Assembly (NCBI RefSeq): GCF_947488025.1
Contig: NZ_CANKYS010000009.1
Span: forward strand, 124,001 to 188,000
Direction of reading: 5' to 3'
Source of the DNA: an uncultured Nocardioides sp.
GTDB taxonomy: Bacteria > Actinomycetota > Actinomycetes > Propionibacteriales > Nocardioidaceae
DNA length: 64,000 nucleotides
Part shown: positions 7,607 to 16,715 of the stretch, in pieces
How positions within the stretch are numbered: position 1 is the stretch's first letter
Layout: the number at the start of each line of letters is the position of its first letter
Notes under the pieces: generated by a model
Databases searched by the model: none
What the model was told of the DNA's origin: nothing
Seen by the model: the letters and a program-made list of their open reading frames with translations, nothing else
Translations under genes and position numbers: made by a program

Positions 7607-8677
7607 TCAGCCCAGCGCCCGCCACTCCTCGCGGAGGAGGGCGTACTCGTAGGAGCCGGTCCAGGCGCCCTTGGACCAGAAGTCCCCGAGACGGTGCACC
7701 TCGCGGCGCATGCCGAGGCGCTCGCAGAGGGCGGCGGAGCGGTCGTTGCGGGCGTCGAGGTTGGCGACGACCCGCCGGAGGCCGAAGTGCTCGAAGCCGA
7801 GGCGCAGCACGGCGCGGGCGGCCTCGGTGGCGTACCCGCGGCCGCCGAGCCCCGGGAGGATCGTCCAGCCGATCTCGCCCTCGGTGAGGCCGGTGCCCTG
7901 GAGGTGCAGCATCGAGTCTCCGACCACGGTGCCGTCGTGGGTGGCGACGACGAGGCCGATGAACGTGCCGTCGCCGGGGTCCATGCGCCGCCGGACCATC
8001 TCGCCGACCTCGGCACGGTTCATCGGCCGGCTCAGCAGCAGGCTGGTCCACTCCTCCGAGGCCCACCCCACGGCGAACGCGTCGGCGTCGGCGGGCTCGA
8101 AGGGACGCAGCACGAGACGTTCGGTGTGCAGCGGCCAGACCGGCGGGACGGGGGTGAGGAACTCCGCGCGCGGGGCGTCGACCCACCTCTCCCGGACCGT
8201 GGGGCCACCGAAGCGGAGCCGGTCGTACGCCGTCATCGGCAGTAGGAGCGCGTCGAGCCCGGGCACGGCCAGCACGCCGTCGACGGCCTGGCCGAGCAGG
8301 CCGCGACCGACCGGGTCGTGCGGGTCGCGGCGCAGGACCTCGACCGCCGCCGACGCCTCGGCGACGCGCGCGGTCTTCATCCGGATCCGGATCGGCGTCA
8401 CCTCGCGCAGGCAGACGTACTGCCCGGACAGGTAGTGACCCCACTCGTCCTCACCGGTGGCCGGGTCGTCGGCCCAGAACGCGAGGAACCAGTCGCGCAG
8501 CCGGTCGACACCACCGGCGAGCTCGGCGAGGGCACCGTGGTCGGCGGGCACCATCGGCGTCCCGTCACCGAGCACGTACGACGGCAGCGGCAGGCGACCG
8601 GCCAGCATCTGCTCCATCGCCGCGGGCGTGGCCGCGACGAAGTGCTCGCGGACGTAGGCGTCGTCCTCGTCGGTCAT
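7607..8677 (-). CDS. DUF6058 domain fused to a GNAT N-acetyltransferase
   Basis: From ATG 8677 (preceded by GGGGACC) the product is 356 residues. Residues 1-185 match DUF6058: MTDEDDAYVREHFV, GRLPLPSYVLGDGTPMVP, HYLSGQYVCLREVTPIRI, and the closing YDRLRFGGPTVRERWVD. DUF6058 is tied to natural-product gene sets but has no known reaction. Residues about 190-355 are a RimJ/RimL-like GNAT domain: TERLVLRPFEPADADAFAVGW, the acyl-CoA loop GLGGRGYATEAARAVL, and NDRSAALCERLGMRREVHRLGDFWSKG. The fusion suggests the two halves act on a common substrate. The frame stays open upstream through the TMEM165 gene, but that part is antisense-like noise; an alternative GTG start near 8752 is possible. Confidence 0.8.
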   Translation of the reverse strand: MTDEDDAYVREHFVAATPAAMEQMLAGRLPLPSYVLGDGTPMVPADHGALAELAGGVDRLRDWFLAFWADDPATGEDEWGHYLSGQYVCLREVTPIRIRMKTARVAEASAAVEVLRRDPHDPVGRGLLGQAVDGVLAVPGLDALLLPMTAYDRLRFGGPTVRERWVDAPRAEFLTPVPPVWPLHTERLVLRPFEPADADAFAVGWASEEWTSLLLSRPMNRAEVGEMVRRRMDPGDGTFIGLVVATHDGTVVGDSMLHLQGTGLTEGEIGWTILPGLGGRGYATEAARAVLRLGFEHFGLRRVVANLDARNDRSAALCERLGMRREVHRLGDFWSKGAWTGSYEYALLREEWRALG

Positions 8678-8736
8678 CGGGTGGTCCCCGTTGACGGCGA
8701 CGAAGCGGTCCCGGACAGCTGCGACCAGCGGGTCGC

Positions 8737-9342
8737 TCAGCGCGTCATCTCCCACACCGTCAAGGCTGCCATGAGCACGCAGACGGCCGCACCCACGTAG
8801 TGCAGCACCGAGAGCCGCACCCGCTGGAGGAGCAACCGGCCGACGATGACCGCGAGGCCGGAGACCGCCAGCAGCGCACCCCAGGCGCCGAGGAAGACCG
8901 ACACCGGGTCGTCGTACTTGGCGACGAGCGAGATCGTCAGCAGCTGCGAGAGGTCGCCCCACTCGGCGGCGAAGAGGACCAGGAAGGACGTCACGACGAC
9001 CTTGAACCCGTGGGCGCCCGAGTCGGCCCTGGCGGCGTACTCGTCCTCCTGGGCGCCCTCGTCGGCGTCGGCGGTGCGCGCGGCCCGGAAGAGGATGATC
9101 GCGCCGATCACGAACATCAGTGCGGCGACGGTGTGGATCAGCTGCTCCGGCAGGAACGACGCGGCCTTGCCGATGCCGACCGCGACCCCGGTCTGCACGA
9201 GGAAGGCGAGCGCGACGCCGATCCACACGAACAGCGGGCGCATCTTGGTCGACATCACCAGCGTGGCGATGAAGGTCTTGTCGGGCAGCTCGACGACGAA
9301 GATGGCTCCGAAGGCGAGCGCCACCACCAGGGGATCGATCAC
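8737..9342 (-). CDS. TMEM165/GDT1 family cation transporter
   Basis: A 201-residue protein of the UPF0016/GDT1 family of cation/proton exchangers, associated with Mn2+ or Ca2+ export. It has six predicted membrane helices in two inverted repeats, each with the family motif: ELPDKTFIATL near residue 18 and EWGDLSQLLTI near residue 127. The central loop (RTADADEGAQEDEYAARAD) is acidic and cytoplasmic. The first motif carries Pro where Gly is usual (ELPDKT in place of EIGDKT), as in several actinobacterial homologues. It precedes the DUF6058-GNAT gene on the same strand with a 59-bp gap. Substrate choice is inferred from family. Confidence 0.9.
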   Translation of the reverse strand: MIDPLVVALAFGAIFVVELPDKTFIATLVMSTKMRPLFVWIGVALAFLVQTGVAVGIGKAASFLPEQLIHTVAALMFVIGAIILFRAARTADADEGAQEDEYAARADSGAHGFKVVVTSFLVLFAAEWGDLSQLLTISLVAKYDDPVSVFLGAWGALLAVSGLAVIVGRLLLQRVRLSVLHYVGAAVCVLMAALTVWEMTR

Positions 9343-9375
9343 CGGGGGAGTGTGTCAGCCGCTCGGCGCGACCAG

Positions 9376-10212
9376 CTATTCGGCACGGAAGGCATCGGCG
9401 GGGTAGACGCCGAGCACCTTGACCTCGGTGGTGAAGAACGCCAGCTCCTCCAGCGCGTTGCGCACCCCCGGGTCGTCGGGGTGGCCGTCGACCTCGGCCA
9501 GGAACTGGGTGGCGGTGAAGTGGCCCCCGACCATGTAGCTCTCCAGCTTGGTCATGTTGACGCCGTTGGTCGCGAAGCCGCCGAGTGCCTTGTAGAGCGC
9601 GGCCGGGAGGTTGCGCACGTTGAAGATGAACGTCGTCACGACCGGTCCGTTGCCGGACGGCGCCTGCTCGAAGTCGCGCGAGAGGACCACGAAGCGCGTG
9701 GTGTTGTGGTCCTCGTCCTCGATCTCCTCGCGCAGCACCTGCAGGCCGTAGATCTCCGCGGCCAGCGGGGGCGCGATCGCGGCCTGGGTCGGGTCACCGG
9801 ACTCCGCGACCTCGCGGGCGGCCCCCGCGGTGTCGCCGGCCACGACGGGCGTGAGGCCGAGCTCGCGGATCACCCCGCGGCACTGGCCGAGCGCGTGGAC
9901 GTGGCTGTGCACGGTGCGCAACGACTCGATGCTCGCCTCCGGCAAGGCCATCAGGGAGAACTGGATGCGCAAAAACCGCTCGCCCACGATGTGCAGGTCG
10001 GAGGTCGGCAGGAAGTGGTGGATGTCGGCCACCCGGCCGGCGATCGAGTTGTCGATCGGGATCATCGCGAGGTCGGCCTCGCCCGTCTCCACGGCGGCGA
10101 AGGCGTCCTCGAACGACGCGCACGCGAGCGGCTCCCAGTCGGGATAGGCCTGCTGGCACACCAGGTGGGAGTTGGCGCCGGGTTCTCCCTGGTAGGCGAT
10201 GCGACGGGTCAC
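9376..10212 (-). CDS. pheA: Prephenate dehydratase
   Basis: Converts prephenate to phenylpyruvate in phenylalanine synthesis. GTG 10212 is the chosen start because a GGAGGTGA sequence lies about 13 nt upstream; the product is 278 residues. The catalytic domain spans about 5-185 ([30 protein letters not shown], and the catalytic Thr-Arg-Phe in [13 protein letters not shown]). An ACT regulatory domain follows (about 200-275). Its phenylalanine-binding region reads [12 protein letters not shown], the form common in alphaproteobacterial PheA, in place of the ESRP form of most actinobacterial enzymes. The ORF is open far upstream, but those codons overlap other genes. Confidence 0.93.
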   Translation of the reverse strand: MTRRIAYQGEPGANSHLVCQQAYPDWEPLACASFEDAFAAVETGEADLAMIPIDNSIAGRVADIHHFLPTSDLHIVGERFLRIQFSLMALPEASIESLRTVHSHVHALGQCRGVIRELGLTPVVAGDTAGAAREVAESGDPTQAAIAPPLAAEIYGLQVLREEIEDEDHNTTRFVVLSRDFEQAPSGNGPVVTTFIFNVRNLPAALYKALGGFATNGVNMTKLESYMVGGHFTATQFLAEVDGHPDDPGVRNALEELAFFTTEVKVLGVYPADAFRAE

Positions 10213-10269
10213 GTCGGCGAGTGTGTCACCTCCGGGGGTGTCCGACGGGCCGTGACCGCCCCCCGAACA

Positions 10270-10275
10270 TAGGGT
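10270..10275 (+). promoter_or_regulatory. Putative -10 element TAGGGT (leaderless DUF4446 gene)
   Basis: TAGGGT ends 6 nt before the ATG at 10282 and no Shine-Dalgarno is present. Confidence 0.6.
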
Positions 10276-10281
10276 CAGCGC

Positions 10282-10674
10282 ATGCTCGATGTCGTCGCCG
10301 TCGTCCTCGCCGCCGTTGCCTGCGCGCTCGCCGCGCTCGCCCTCCGTCGTACGACGACCCGCACCGGTGGGGAAGGCGTCGACGCGCTGCCCGAGGACGT
10401 GCACGGCCTGCGGCAGGAGGTCGCTGCCCTCAAGGCGGAGAGCGCCGACGCGCTGCGGCACCTGTCGGTGGTGCGCTACGACGCGTTCGGCGACGTCGGC
10501 GGCCACCTCAGCTGGAGCCTCGCCGTGCTCGACGACGCCGGCCACGGGGTCGTGCTGACCTCGATCCACGGCCGCAGCGAGGCCCGCACCTACGCCAAGT
10601 CGATCTCCTCCTGGTCGTGCGAGCAGCAGCTCTCGCCCGAGGAGGAGGAGGCGATCGAGCACGCCCGTCCCTGA
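10282..10674 (+). CDS. DUF4446 family protein
   Basis: A 130-residue protein with one N-terminal membrane helix (about 2-22), a short coiled stretch ([19 protein letters not shown]) and the DUF4446 core: [38 protein letters not shown], written here in pieces ([35 protein letters not shown]). It ends with the conserved [11 protein letters not shown]. The family is widespread in Gram-positive bacteria, usually near cell-envelope or chromosome-segregation genes, and has no assigned function. Topology predicts a cytoplasmic C-terminal domain anchored to the membrane. It is convergent with the PAP2-kinase gene, whose stop is only 17 bp away. Confidence 0.85.
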   Translation: MLDVVAVVLAAVACALAALALRRTTTRTGGEGVDALPEDVHGLRQEVAALKAESADALRHLSVVRYDAFGDVGGHLSWSLAVLDDAGHGVVLTSIHGRSEARTYAKSISSWSCEQQLSPEEEEAIEHARP

Positions 10675-10691
10675 GGCGTTGCAGCAGAGGT

Positions 10692-12266
10692 TCAGCGTGG
10701 CACGCGCACCAGCAGGCGGCCGTGGATGCACTCCATCCGGAGCTCGCGGCCCTCGCCGATGGAGTCGCCGTCGAGCTGGCGGGGGGTGTCGGTGGCGGCC
10801 GTGATCCGGACCCGCGAGCCGGTGCGCCGGTCGATCAGCTCGTCGACGGTCTGGCTCTTCGCGAGCACCCGCACGGCGAGGGGGATCCACGACAGGAACT
10901 TGCGGGGGTGCAGGATCACCACGTCGAGCACGCCGTCGTCGATGGTGGCGTCGGGCAGCAGCGGCATGCCGGCCTGGAGGAAGCCGACGTTGCCGACGAG
11001 GACCGTGCGGGCCCGGTGGATGGTGGGCTCGTCGTCGTCGATCTGGATCTCGACCCGGACCGCCGGGAACATCAGCGACTTCAGGCCCGAGATGACGTAG
11101 GCGACCCAGCCGATCTTCTTCTTGATGTCCTCGTTGACGCCCTCCATGATCGCGGCGTCGAAGCCCATCCCGGCCATCACCATGAAGTGGGTGTCCTCGA
11201 TGCCGTCGCCGCCGACCTCGACCATGTCGATGGCCCGGTCCTGGCCGTTGAGCGCGATGTCGACCGCGGAGCGGATGTAGAGCGGGATGCCGAGGTTGCG
11301 GGCGAGGAGGTTGCCCGTGCCGGCCGGGACGATGCCCACCGGGATGCCGGTGCCGGCGAGCTCGGCGCACACCTCGCGCACGGTGCCGTCGCCGCCGCAG
11401 ACGATGACCAGGTCGGCCCCGGCGACGGCGGCGCGCTCGGCCATGCCGGTGCCGGGGTCCTCGACGGTCGTGTACTGCCAGGCCGGCTCGGACCAGCCGG
11501 ACTCCTGGGCCATCCCGGCGACGAGGGAGCGGAACTGGCCGACGTCCTCGACCTTGATGGGGTTGAGGATCACCGCCAGCCGCTTCTCCGAGGCGTAGAC
11601 CTCCGGCAGCGGCTCGCTCTTCGTCGCGATCGAGCGCGGCCGCGGGTCGATGAAGGCCAGCGCGAGCAGGAAGACCGCGAGGCCCAGCAGCAGGCCGCCG
11701 ATGACGTCGCTGGGGAAGTGCCGTCCCAGGAGCACGCGGTCCAGCGCCACGACGAGCCACCACGCGACGACGGCGGCGATGCCGAGGCGGCGCAGCGACG
11801 TACGGCGTACGAACAGGGCGAGCAGCATGACGAGGAGCGCCGCGAAGGCTGCCGTGGACGACGCGTGGCCCGAGGGGAAGCTGAAGTTTGCGTGCAGGCC
11901 GAGGGTGTCCTGCCAGTCCGGGCGGTCGCGGCCGAGCCAGTGCTTCAGGCCCGTGGTCGCGAGCGAGGTCACCAGCATCACCACGACGACCAGGAGTGCC
12001 GCCCAGCGGTGGCGTCGCAGGAGCAGCCAGAGCGCCAGCAGGACGGTGAGGACGGTCATCCCGATCGTCCCGAAGGCGACCTCCACGAACCGCAGGACGT
12101 CGATGAGCAGCGCCTGGTCGTCGGCCCAGTCCTCGAGGCGGCGGCCCTCCACGTCGAAGGTGTCGAGCGGAGCCCGGTCACGGGTCACGAAGAAGCCGAG
12201 GACCGCGAACAGGGCTGCCGCGAGGGCTGCCCCACCGAGGGCGCGGTTGCGAGAGGCGGGAGTCAC
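10692..12266 (-). CDS. Bifunctional PAP2 phosphatase / diacylglycerol kinase fusion
   Basis: A single polypeptide of about 524 residues (GTG 12266; a GTG at 12302 would add 12). The N-terminal 220 residues form a membrane PAP2 phosphatase with all three motifs: [26 protein letters not shown] and [13 protein letters not shown], spread over about six helices. The C-terminal 290 residues form a lipid/diacylglycerol kinase domain with the ATP-binding [11 protein letters not shown], the [18 protein letters not shown] loop and a C-terminal LDGD segment. Such PAP2-DAGK fusions are a known actinobacterial architecture, joining a lipid phosphatase with an opposing lipid kinase; the net substrate flow is not known. 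It is divergent from serS. Confidence 0.9.
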   Translation of the reverse strand: MTPASRNRALGGAALAAALFAVLGFFVTRDRAPLDTFDVEGRRLEDWADDQALLIDVLRFVEVAFGTIGMTVLTVLLALWLLLRRHRWAALLVVVVMLVTSLATTGLKHWLGRDRPDWQDTLGLHANFSFPSGHASSTAAFAALLVMLLALFVRRTSLRRLGIAAVVAWWLVVALDRVLLGRHFPSDVIGGLLLGLAVFLLALAFIDPRPRSIATKSEPLPEVYASEKRLAVILNPIKVEDVGQFRSLVAGMAQESGWSEPAWQYTTVEDPGTGMAERAAVAGADLVIVCGGDGTVREVCAELAGTGIPVGIVPAGTGNLLARNLGIPLYIRSAVDIALNGQDRAIDMVEVGGDGIEDTHFMVMAGMGFDAAIMEGVNEDIKKKIGWVAYVISGLKSLMFPAVRVEIQIDDDEPTIHRARTVLVGNVGFLQAGMPLLPDATIDDGVLDVVILHPRKFLSWIPLAVRVLAKSQTVDELIDRRTGSRVRITAATDTPRQLDGDSIGEGRELRMECIHGRLLVRVPR

Positions 12267-12313
12267 CCGCGAAGTATGCCCACACCGGACGGGCCTCCCC
12301 ACGCCCGGACGGA

Positions 12314-12319
12314 TAGCCT
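12314..12319 (+). promoter_or_regulatory. Putative -10 element TAGCCT of serS
   Basis: TAGCCT lies 7 nt before the GTG start of serS at 12327, with no Shine-Dalgarno; consistent with a leaderless message. Confidence 0.55.
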
Positions 12320-12326
12320 TTCACTT

Positions 12327-13595
12327 GTGATCGATCCCCGCCTGCTCCGTGACGACCCCGACCGCGTGCGCGCCGCCCAGGCCAAGCGCGGGCTGTCCGA
12401 CGACGTGGTGGACCGGGCGCTGGCGGCCGACTCCGCTCGGCGGAAGGCGATCGCCGACTTCGAGGCCAAGCGGTCGGAGCAGAAGGCCAGCGGTGCGCTC
12501 GTCGCGAAGGCGCAGGGCGAGGAGAAGCAGGCCCTGCTCGCGCAGGTCAAGGACCTCGCCGCGAGCGTCAAGCAGGCCGAGGCCGCGCGCAACGCCGCCG
12601 AGGCGGAGTGGGACGAGGCCGTCAAGGCGATCCCCAACCCGGCCGCCGACGAGGCGCCTGCCGGCGGCGAGGACGACTTCGTCGTGCTCGAGCACGTCGG
12701 CACGCCGCGGGAGTTCGACTTCGAGCCGCGCGACCACATCGAGCTCGGCAGGATGCTCGGGGCCATCGACCTCGAGCGCGGCGCCAAGGTCAGCGGCTCG
12801 CGCTTCTACTTCCTCACCGGCATCGGGGCTCAGCTCGAGCTCGCGCTGGTCAGCATGGCGATGGACCAGGCCCGCAACGCCGGCTTCACGCAGGTCATCG
12901 CCCCGTCGCTGGTCAAGCCGCGGGCCATGGAGGGCACCGGCTTCCTCGGCCAGGCCGCCGACGACGTCTACCGGATCGAGGGCGAGGACCTCTACCTCGT
13001 CGGCACGAGCGAGGTCGCGATGGCGGCCTACCACTCCGACGAGATCCTCGACGCCGCCTCGCTGCCGCGTCGCTACGCCGCCTTCAGCCCGTGCTTCCGC
13101 AAGGAGGCCGGCAGCCACGGCAAGGACACCAAGGGCATCATCCGCGTGCACTGGTTCGACAAGGTGGAGATGTTCGTCCACACGACGGTCGAGGAGTCCT
13201 ACGCCGAGCACGAGCGGCTGCTGGCGTGGGAGAAGGAGTTCCTCGACAAGCTGGGTCTCGCCTACCGCGTCATCGACGTCGCCGCTGGCGACCTCGGGCT
13301 GAGCGCGCAGCGCAAGTTCGACTGCGAGGCGTGGATCCCGACGCAGGGCAAGTACCGCGAGCTCACCTCGACCTCCAACTGCACCGACTTCCAGGCGCGC
13401 CGCCTCGACATCCGCACCCGCGACGAGAAGGGCCAGACCGTCCCGGTCGCGACCCTCAACGGCACCCTCACCGCGATCACGCGCACCATCGTGGCGATCC
13501 TGGAGACCCACCAGAACGAGGACGGCTCGGTCACCGTGCCGGAGGCGCTGCGCCCCTACCTCGGCGGCCTGGAAGTGATGAAACCCCTTGGCTGA
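12327..13595 (+). CDS. serS: Serine--tRNA ligase
   Basis: Class II aminoacyl-tRNA synthetase that charges tRNA-Ser (and tRNA-Sec). The product is 422 residues, the normal length. The first 110 residues form the tRNA-binding antiparallel coiled coil ([16 protein letters not shown] to [14 protein letters not shown]). The catalytic domain shows motif 1 (around [20 protein letters not shown]), motif 2 ([20 protein letters not shown]) and motif 3 ([16 protein letters not shown]), and the serine-specific TSEVAMAA segment. GTG 12327 is the only start that gives the canonical N-terminus. Its stop overlaps the next gene by 8 bp, so translation is probably coupled. Confidence 0.97.
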   Translation: MIDPRLLRDDPDRVRAAQAKRGLSDDVVDRALAADSARRKAIADFEAKRSEQKASGALVAKAQGEEKQALLAQVKDLAASVKQAEAARNAAEAEWDEAVKAIPNPAADEAPAGGEDDFVVLEHVGTPREFDFEPRDHIELGRMLGAIDLERGAKVSGSRFYFLTGIGAQLELALVSMAMDQARNAGFTQVIAPSLVKPRAMEGTGFLGQAADDVYRIEGEDLYLVGTSEVAMAAYHSDEILDAASLPRRYAAFSPCFRKEAGSHGKDTKGIIRVHWFDKVEMFVHTTVEESYAEHERLLAWEKEFLDKLGLAYRVIDVAAGDLGLSAQRKFDCEAWIPTQGKYRELTSTSNCTDFQARRLDIRTRDEKGQTVPVATLNGTLTAITRTIVAILETHQNEDGSVTVPEALRPYLGGLEVMKPLG

Positions 13596-14424
13596 CTGGA
13601 CTCCCCGTGTCGTCGCGCTCGACATCGACGGCACGCTGCTCAAGTGGGTCGACGGGCAGACCGAGGACTACGAGACCATCACGCCCGAGGTCTACGACGC
13701 CGTGCACCGCGCGCTCGACGCCGGCGCCCACATCGTGCTGGCCAGCGGCCGCTCGCCGCACGGCATGACGACCATCGCCGACCTGCTCGACATCCCGCGC
13801 GAGGAAGCCGACCAGCTGTGGGTCGTGGCGTCCAACGGTGCCGTCGTCTTCCGCTACCCGCCCATGGAGGTCGTCCACGAGGAGACCTTCGACGCCGCCC
13901 CGGCCGTCGCCGCGGTGCTGGAGCACCACCCGCACGCGCTGGTCGCGGTCGAGGAGCGCGAGGTCGGCGGCTACCGCGTCAACCGGGTCTTCCCCGAGGG
14001 TGAGCTGTCGGGTGAGCAGGTGATCACCCACGTCGATGACATCGTCGGCGAGCCGGTCAGCCGTGTGATCGTCCGCGACCCCGAGGCGACCGCCGACGAC
14101 TTCATCGAGCTGGCGGCCAGGCTCGGCCTGCACGGCACCGACTACGTCGTCGGCTGGACCGCGTGGCTCGACCTCTCCCCGGTCGGGGTCTCGAAGGCGT
14201 CGGGCCTGCAGCACGTCTGCGACAAGGTGGGGCTGTCCGCGGCCGACGTGCTCGCGATCGGCGACGGGCGCAACGACATCGAGATGCTCCGCTGGGCCGG
14301 TCGCGGCGTGGCGATGGGGCAGGCCGTCGACGAGGTCAAGGCGGCGGCCGACGACGTCACCGCCACCGTCCACGACGAGGGCGCCGCGGTCGAGATGACG
14401 CGCTGGTTCCCGCGGGGCACCTGA
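13588..14424 (+). CDS. HAD-superfamily hydrolase (Cof-type)
   Basis: A 278-residue phosphatase of the Cof/HAD-IIB subfamily. Motif I is [11 protein letters not shown] (nucleophile Asp near residue 11), motif II is IVLASGR, the conserved lysine is in [11 protein letters not shown], and motif IV is [14 protein letters not shown]. The cap (about 85-190) is the alpha/beta type used for sugar phosphates and similar small substrates. The start is TTG at 13588, which overlaps the serS stop by 8 bp; no ATG or GTG in this frame keeps motif I. It is the second gene of a serS-HAD-DUF1905-HAD operon. The true substrate cannot be read from sequence. Confidence 0.9.
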   Translation: MADWTPRVVALDIDGTLLKWVDGQTEDYETITPEVYDAVHRALDAGAHIVLASGRSPHGMTTIADLLDIPREEADQLWVVASNGAVVFRYPPMEVVHEETFDAAPAVAAVLEHHPHALVAVEEREVGGYRVNRVFPEGELSGEQVITHVDDIVGEPVSRVIVRDPEATADDFIELAARLGLHGTDYVVGWTAWLDLSPVGVSKASGLQHVCDKVGLSAADVLAIGDGRNDIEMLRWAGRGVAMGQAVDEVKAAADDVTATVHDEGAAVEMTRWFPRGT

Positions 14425-14427
14425 GGC

Positions 14428-14748
14428 GTGGACGAGGGCGTCACCTTCACCGCCGAGCTGTGGCGGTGGACCGCGCGCAAGGCGTCCACCGACGCGGGCG
14501 CGTGGTGCTTCGTGACCCTGCCGGTCGACCTCGCCGACGAGATCCGCGAGCGCGCCGGCGAACCGCGCGGCTTCGGCTCGGTGCGGGTGCGCGCCCGGGT
14601 CGGATCGACCACCTGGGACACCAGCGTCTTCCCCGACGCCGGCTCCGGCAGCTTCGTGCTCCCGGTCAAGAAGGCGGTGCGCACGGCCGCGGGCGTGACC
14701 GAGGGCGACCTGCTGACCGTCACCCTGTCCGTCCGGGACGGCTCGTGA
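14428..14748 (+). CDS. DUF1905 domain-containing protein
   Basis: A 106-residue all-beta small protein. It follows the DUF1905 pattern: FTAELWRWTARKASTDAGAWCFVTLP, DEIRERAG, GFGSVRVRARVGSTTWDTSVFPDAGSGSF (in pieces), LPVKKAVRTAAGVTEGDLLTV. The domain often pairs with YdeI/OmpD-associated proteins and has no proven function. The GTG start at 14428 is 3 nt after the upstream HAD stop, and the stop overlaps the next GTG by 4 bp, so it sits inside a translationally coupled operon. Confidence 0.85.
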   Translation: MDEGVTFTAELWRWTARKASTDAGAWCFVTLPVDLADEIRERAGEPRGFGSVRVRARVGSTTWDTSVFPDAGSGSFVLPVKKAVRTAAGVTEGDLLTVTLSVRDGS

Positions 14749-15563
14749 CGGCGCCTCGGCTGGTCGCCACCGACCTCGACGGCACGCTGCTCGGCTCCGA
14801 GGGGCGGGTCTCGGCACGCACCCGCGCGGTCCTCGACGAGCTCGACGCCACCGGCGTACCCGTCGTCTTCACCACAGGTCGTCCGATCCGCTGGATGGAG
14901 GAGCTGTGGGAGGCCGTCGGCGGGCACGGGCTCGCGATCTGCAGCAACGGGGGGATCGTGTACGACGTCGCGCGCCGGGAGGTGCGCACCGCCCGGACCA
15001 TCCCGGCCGAGGTGCTGCTCGAGGTCGCGGCGCGGCTGCGCGCCGACCTGCCCGGCACCGTCTTCGCACTCGAGAAGACCACCGGGTTCGCGAAGGAGCC
15101 CGACTTCATGCCACGGCTGGCGGTCAACCTCACGCCCGACGTGCCGACCGCTCCGCTGGAGGAGCTCGTCGACGGCGACGTGGTCAAGCTGCTCGCCCGC
15201 CACGAGGACCACGAGCCCGAGCCCTACTGGGAGCTCGTGGCCGGCGCCCTCGGCGAGCAGGTCGTCACCACCTGGTCGTCGGTGGGCACGCTCGTGGAGA
15301 TCAGCGCGGCCGGCGTGACCAAGGCGTCCACGCTGGCCACCGTCGCGGCCGGCATGGGGCTCGGGCCCGCCGACGTGGTGGCCTTCGGCGACATGCCCAA
15401 CGACCTGCCGATGCTGGAGTGGGCGGGAACGTCCTACGCGATGGCCAACGCCCACCCGACGGTGCGCGAGCTGGCCGACCACCTCGCGCCCCACCACGAC
15501 GAGGACGGGGTGGCCACGGTGCTCGCCGACCTCTTCGGCCTCTCCTCCGGCCTCCCTCGCTAG
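14745..15563 (+). CDS. HAD-superfamily hydrolase (Cof-type), second paralogue
   Basis: A 272-residue Cof-type HAD phosphatase. Motif I is LVATDLDGTLLGS, motif II VVFTTGR, the lysine is in AGVTKASTLATVAAG, and motif IV is VVAFGDMPNDLPMLEWAG. The cap spans about 85-185. It starts at GTG 14745 inside the GTGA overlap with the DUF1905 stop. Two different Cof-type phosphatases in one serS operon suggests distinct substrates rather than a recent duplication, since they share only the motifs. The stop codon TAG at 15561 also forms the first three bases of the -10 hexamer of the next gene. Confidence 0.9.
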   Translation: MTAPRLVATDLDGTLLGSEGRVSARTRAVLDELDATGVPVVFTTGRPIRWMEELWEAVGGHGLAICSNGGIVYDVARREVRTARTIPAEVLLEVAARLRADLPGTVFALEKTTGFAKEPDFMPRLAVNLTPDVPTAPLEELVDGDVVKLLARHEDHEPEPYWELVAGALGEQVVTTWSSVGTLVEISAAGVTKASTLATVAAGMGLGPADVVAFGDMPNDLPMLEWAGTSYAMANAHPTVRELADHLAPHHDEDGVATVLADLFGLSSGLPR

Positions 15564-15566
15564 GCT
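15561..15566 (+). promoter_or_regulatory. Putative -10 element TAGGCT (leaderless)
   Basis: TAGGCT lies 7 nt before the ATG at 15574 and its first three bases are the stop codon of the preceding gene. Confidence 0.55.
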
Positions 15567-15573
15567 GCCCGCC

Positions 15574-16152
15574 ATGATCCACGCCGCCCGACTCGCTGCC
15601 GCACTGCTCCTCGCGTGCCTCGGCCTCGTGGTGACGGTCCAGGCCCCGGCCGCCGCAGCCGACTGCACCTGCCGCAACCGGACCGGCGGGCTCGAGCAGC
15701 AGGTCCAGCGCGCCGACGCCGTCTTCATCGGCACCGTCGACAACGTGGAGGTCGCCGGCAACGACCACACCTACGACGTCACCGCCTCGCGGGCCTACCA
15801 GGGCACGCCGGAGCGCTCCACCCAGGTGTTCTCGGCCGGTGGGAAGAACGCCTGCGGCCTCGGCGAGCTGGCCGTCGGCACGTCCTACGTCTTCATCGCG
15901 ACCGGCACCGGCGCCCCCTTCGAGGCCGACAGCTGCAGCGGCACCAGCGAGGCCAACCCGACCAAGGTCGCCAAGATCGAGGCGCTCCTCGGCGAGGGCA
16001 CCTCGGTCGAGCCGCCCCCGCCCCCGACCGCCCAGCGCACGCTGGTGGAGGACTCGCCACCCGCCGGGTTCGCCCGCGCGGCGGCACCCGGCGCGGCGGC
16101 CGCGATCATCGGCCTCCTCGGCCTCGTCGTCGTACGCCGCCTCGCGCGCTGA
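15574..16152 (+). CDS. Secreted TIMP/NTR-like protein with C-terminal membrane anchor
   Basis: A 192-residue exported protein: signal peptide (about 1-29, ending APAAAADC), an N-terminal Cys-X-Cys pair (CTC) as in tissue-inhibitor-of-metalloproteinase (NTR) domains, the ADAVFIGTV strand, further Cys residues in NACGLG and DSCSG, a Pro-rich linker (EPPPPPTA) and a C-terminal hydrophobic helix followed by VVVRRLAR. The topology is that of a cell-surface-anchored small domain. Inhibition of proteases is only a suggestion from the NTR-like cysteine start. A divergent paralogue follows after 1 bp. Confidence 0.75.
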   Translation: MIHAARLAAALLLACLGLVVTVQAPAAAADCTCRNRTGGLEQQVQRADAVFIGTVDNVEVAGNDHTYDVTASRAYQGTPERSTQVFSAGGKNACGLGELAVGTSYVFIATGTGAPFEADSCSGTSEANPTKVAKIEALLGEGTSVEPPPPPTAQRTLVEDSPPAGFARAAAPGAAAAIIGLLGLVVVRRLAR

Positions 16153-16153
16153 C

Positions 16154-16711
16154 GTGGTCGCCCGCCTGTTCGCCGTCCTGGCGGTGCTCGCGGGTGGGCT
16201 GGTGCTGGGGTCGGCGGCCCCGGCCGCGGCGTGCAGCTGCGTCCGCCTGTCGCCGCAGCAGTACGCCGACCGGGCCGACGTGGCCTTCGTCGGGACCGCG
16301 ACGAGCGAGCGGGCGGCGGACGGGGCGCTGGTCTACCGCTTCACCGTCGACACCGTGCACGCCGGGCGGGTGAGCCGCACCCAGGACGTCGTCGCGCCGC
16401 GGACCGGCGGCACGTGCGACCAGCGGCTGCCGCTCGATCGCGATCTGCTCGTGCTGGCCAGCGTCGATGCGCGCGGTCGGCTGTCACTTCAGGACTGCCA
16501 GGACGCCGGATGGGACGCCGAGGGCGCCTTCGCCGGCAAGCTGACCGCGGTCCTCGGCCCGGGGACCCCGCCGCTGCCCGGTCGGTCGGAGGTCGAGGCC
16601 GAGGGCACCGCCATGCCGGACCTGCTGTGGTCCGCCCTGGCGATCGGCGTCGTCGGCGCGCTCGGCCTGGTCGTCGTACGACGCCTCGCGCGCTCGTCTG
16701 GTCGGGGCTGA
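16154..16711 (+). CDS. Secreted TIMP/NTR-like protein with C-terminal membrane anchor, tandem paralogue
   Basis: A 185-residue protein beginning at GTG 16154, one base after the stop of its paralogue. It has the same plan: signal peptide (to AAPAAACSC), the Cys-Ser-Cys start, ADRADVAFVGTATS, Cys residues in GGTCDQRLPL and LQDCQDAG, and a C-terminal membrane helix ending VVVRRLARSSGRG. Conservation between the two is limited to the NTR core and the anchor, so the duplication is old. The pair is probably cotranscribed. The role at the cell surface is unknown. Confidence 0.75.
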   Translation: MVARLFAVLAVLAGGLVLGSAAPAAACSCVRLSPQQYADRADVAFVGTATSERAADGALVYRFTVDTVHAGRVSRTQDVVAPRTGGTCDQRLPLDRDLLVLASVDARGRLSLQDCQDAGWDAEGAFAGKLTAVLGPGTPPLPGRSEVEAEGTAMPDLLWSALAIGVVGALGLVVVRRLARSSGRG

Positions 16712-16715
16712 GGCC

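Noticed and set aside
9376..11763. Long frame joining prephenate dehydratase with sequence opposite to other genes
   Set aside because: Only the last 278 residues have homology; the GTG at 10212 with an upstream GGAGGTGA marks the start.
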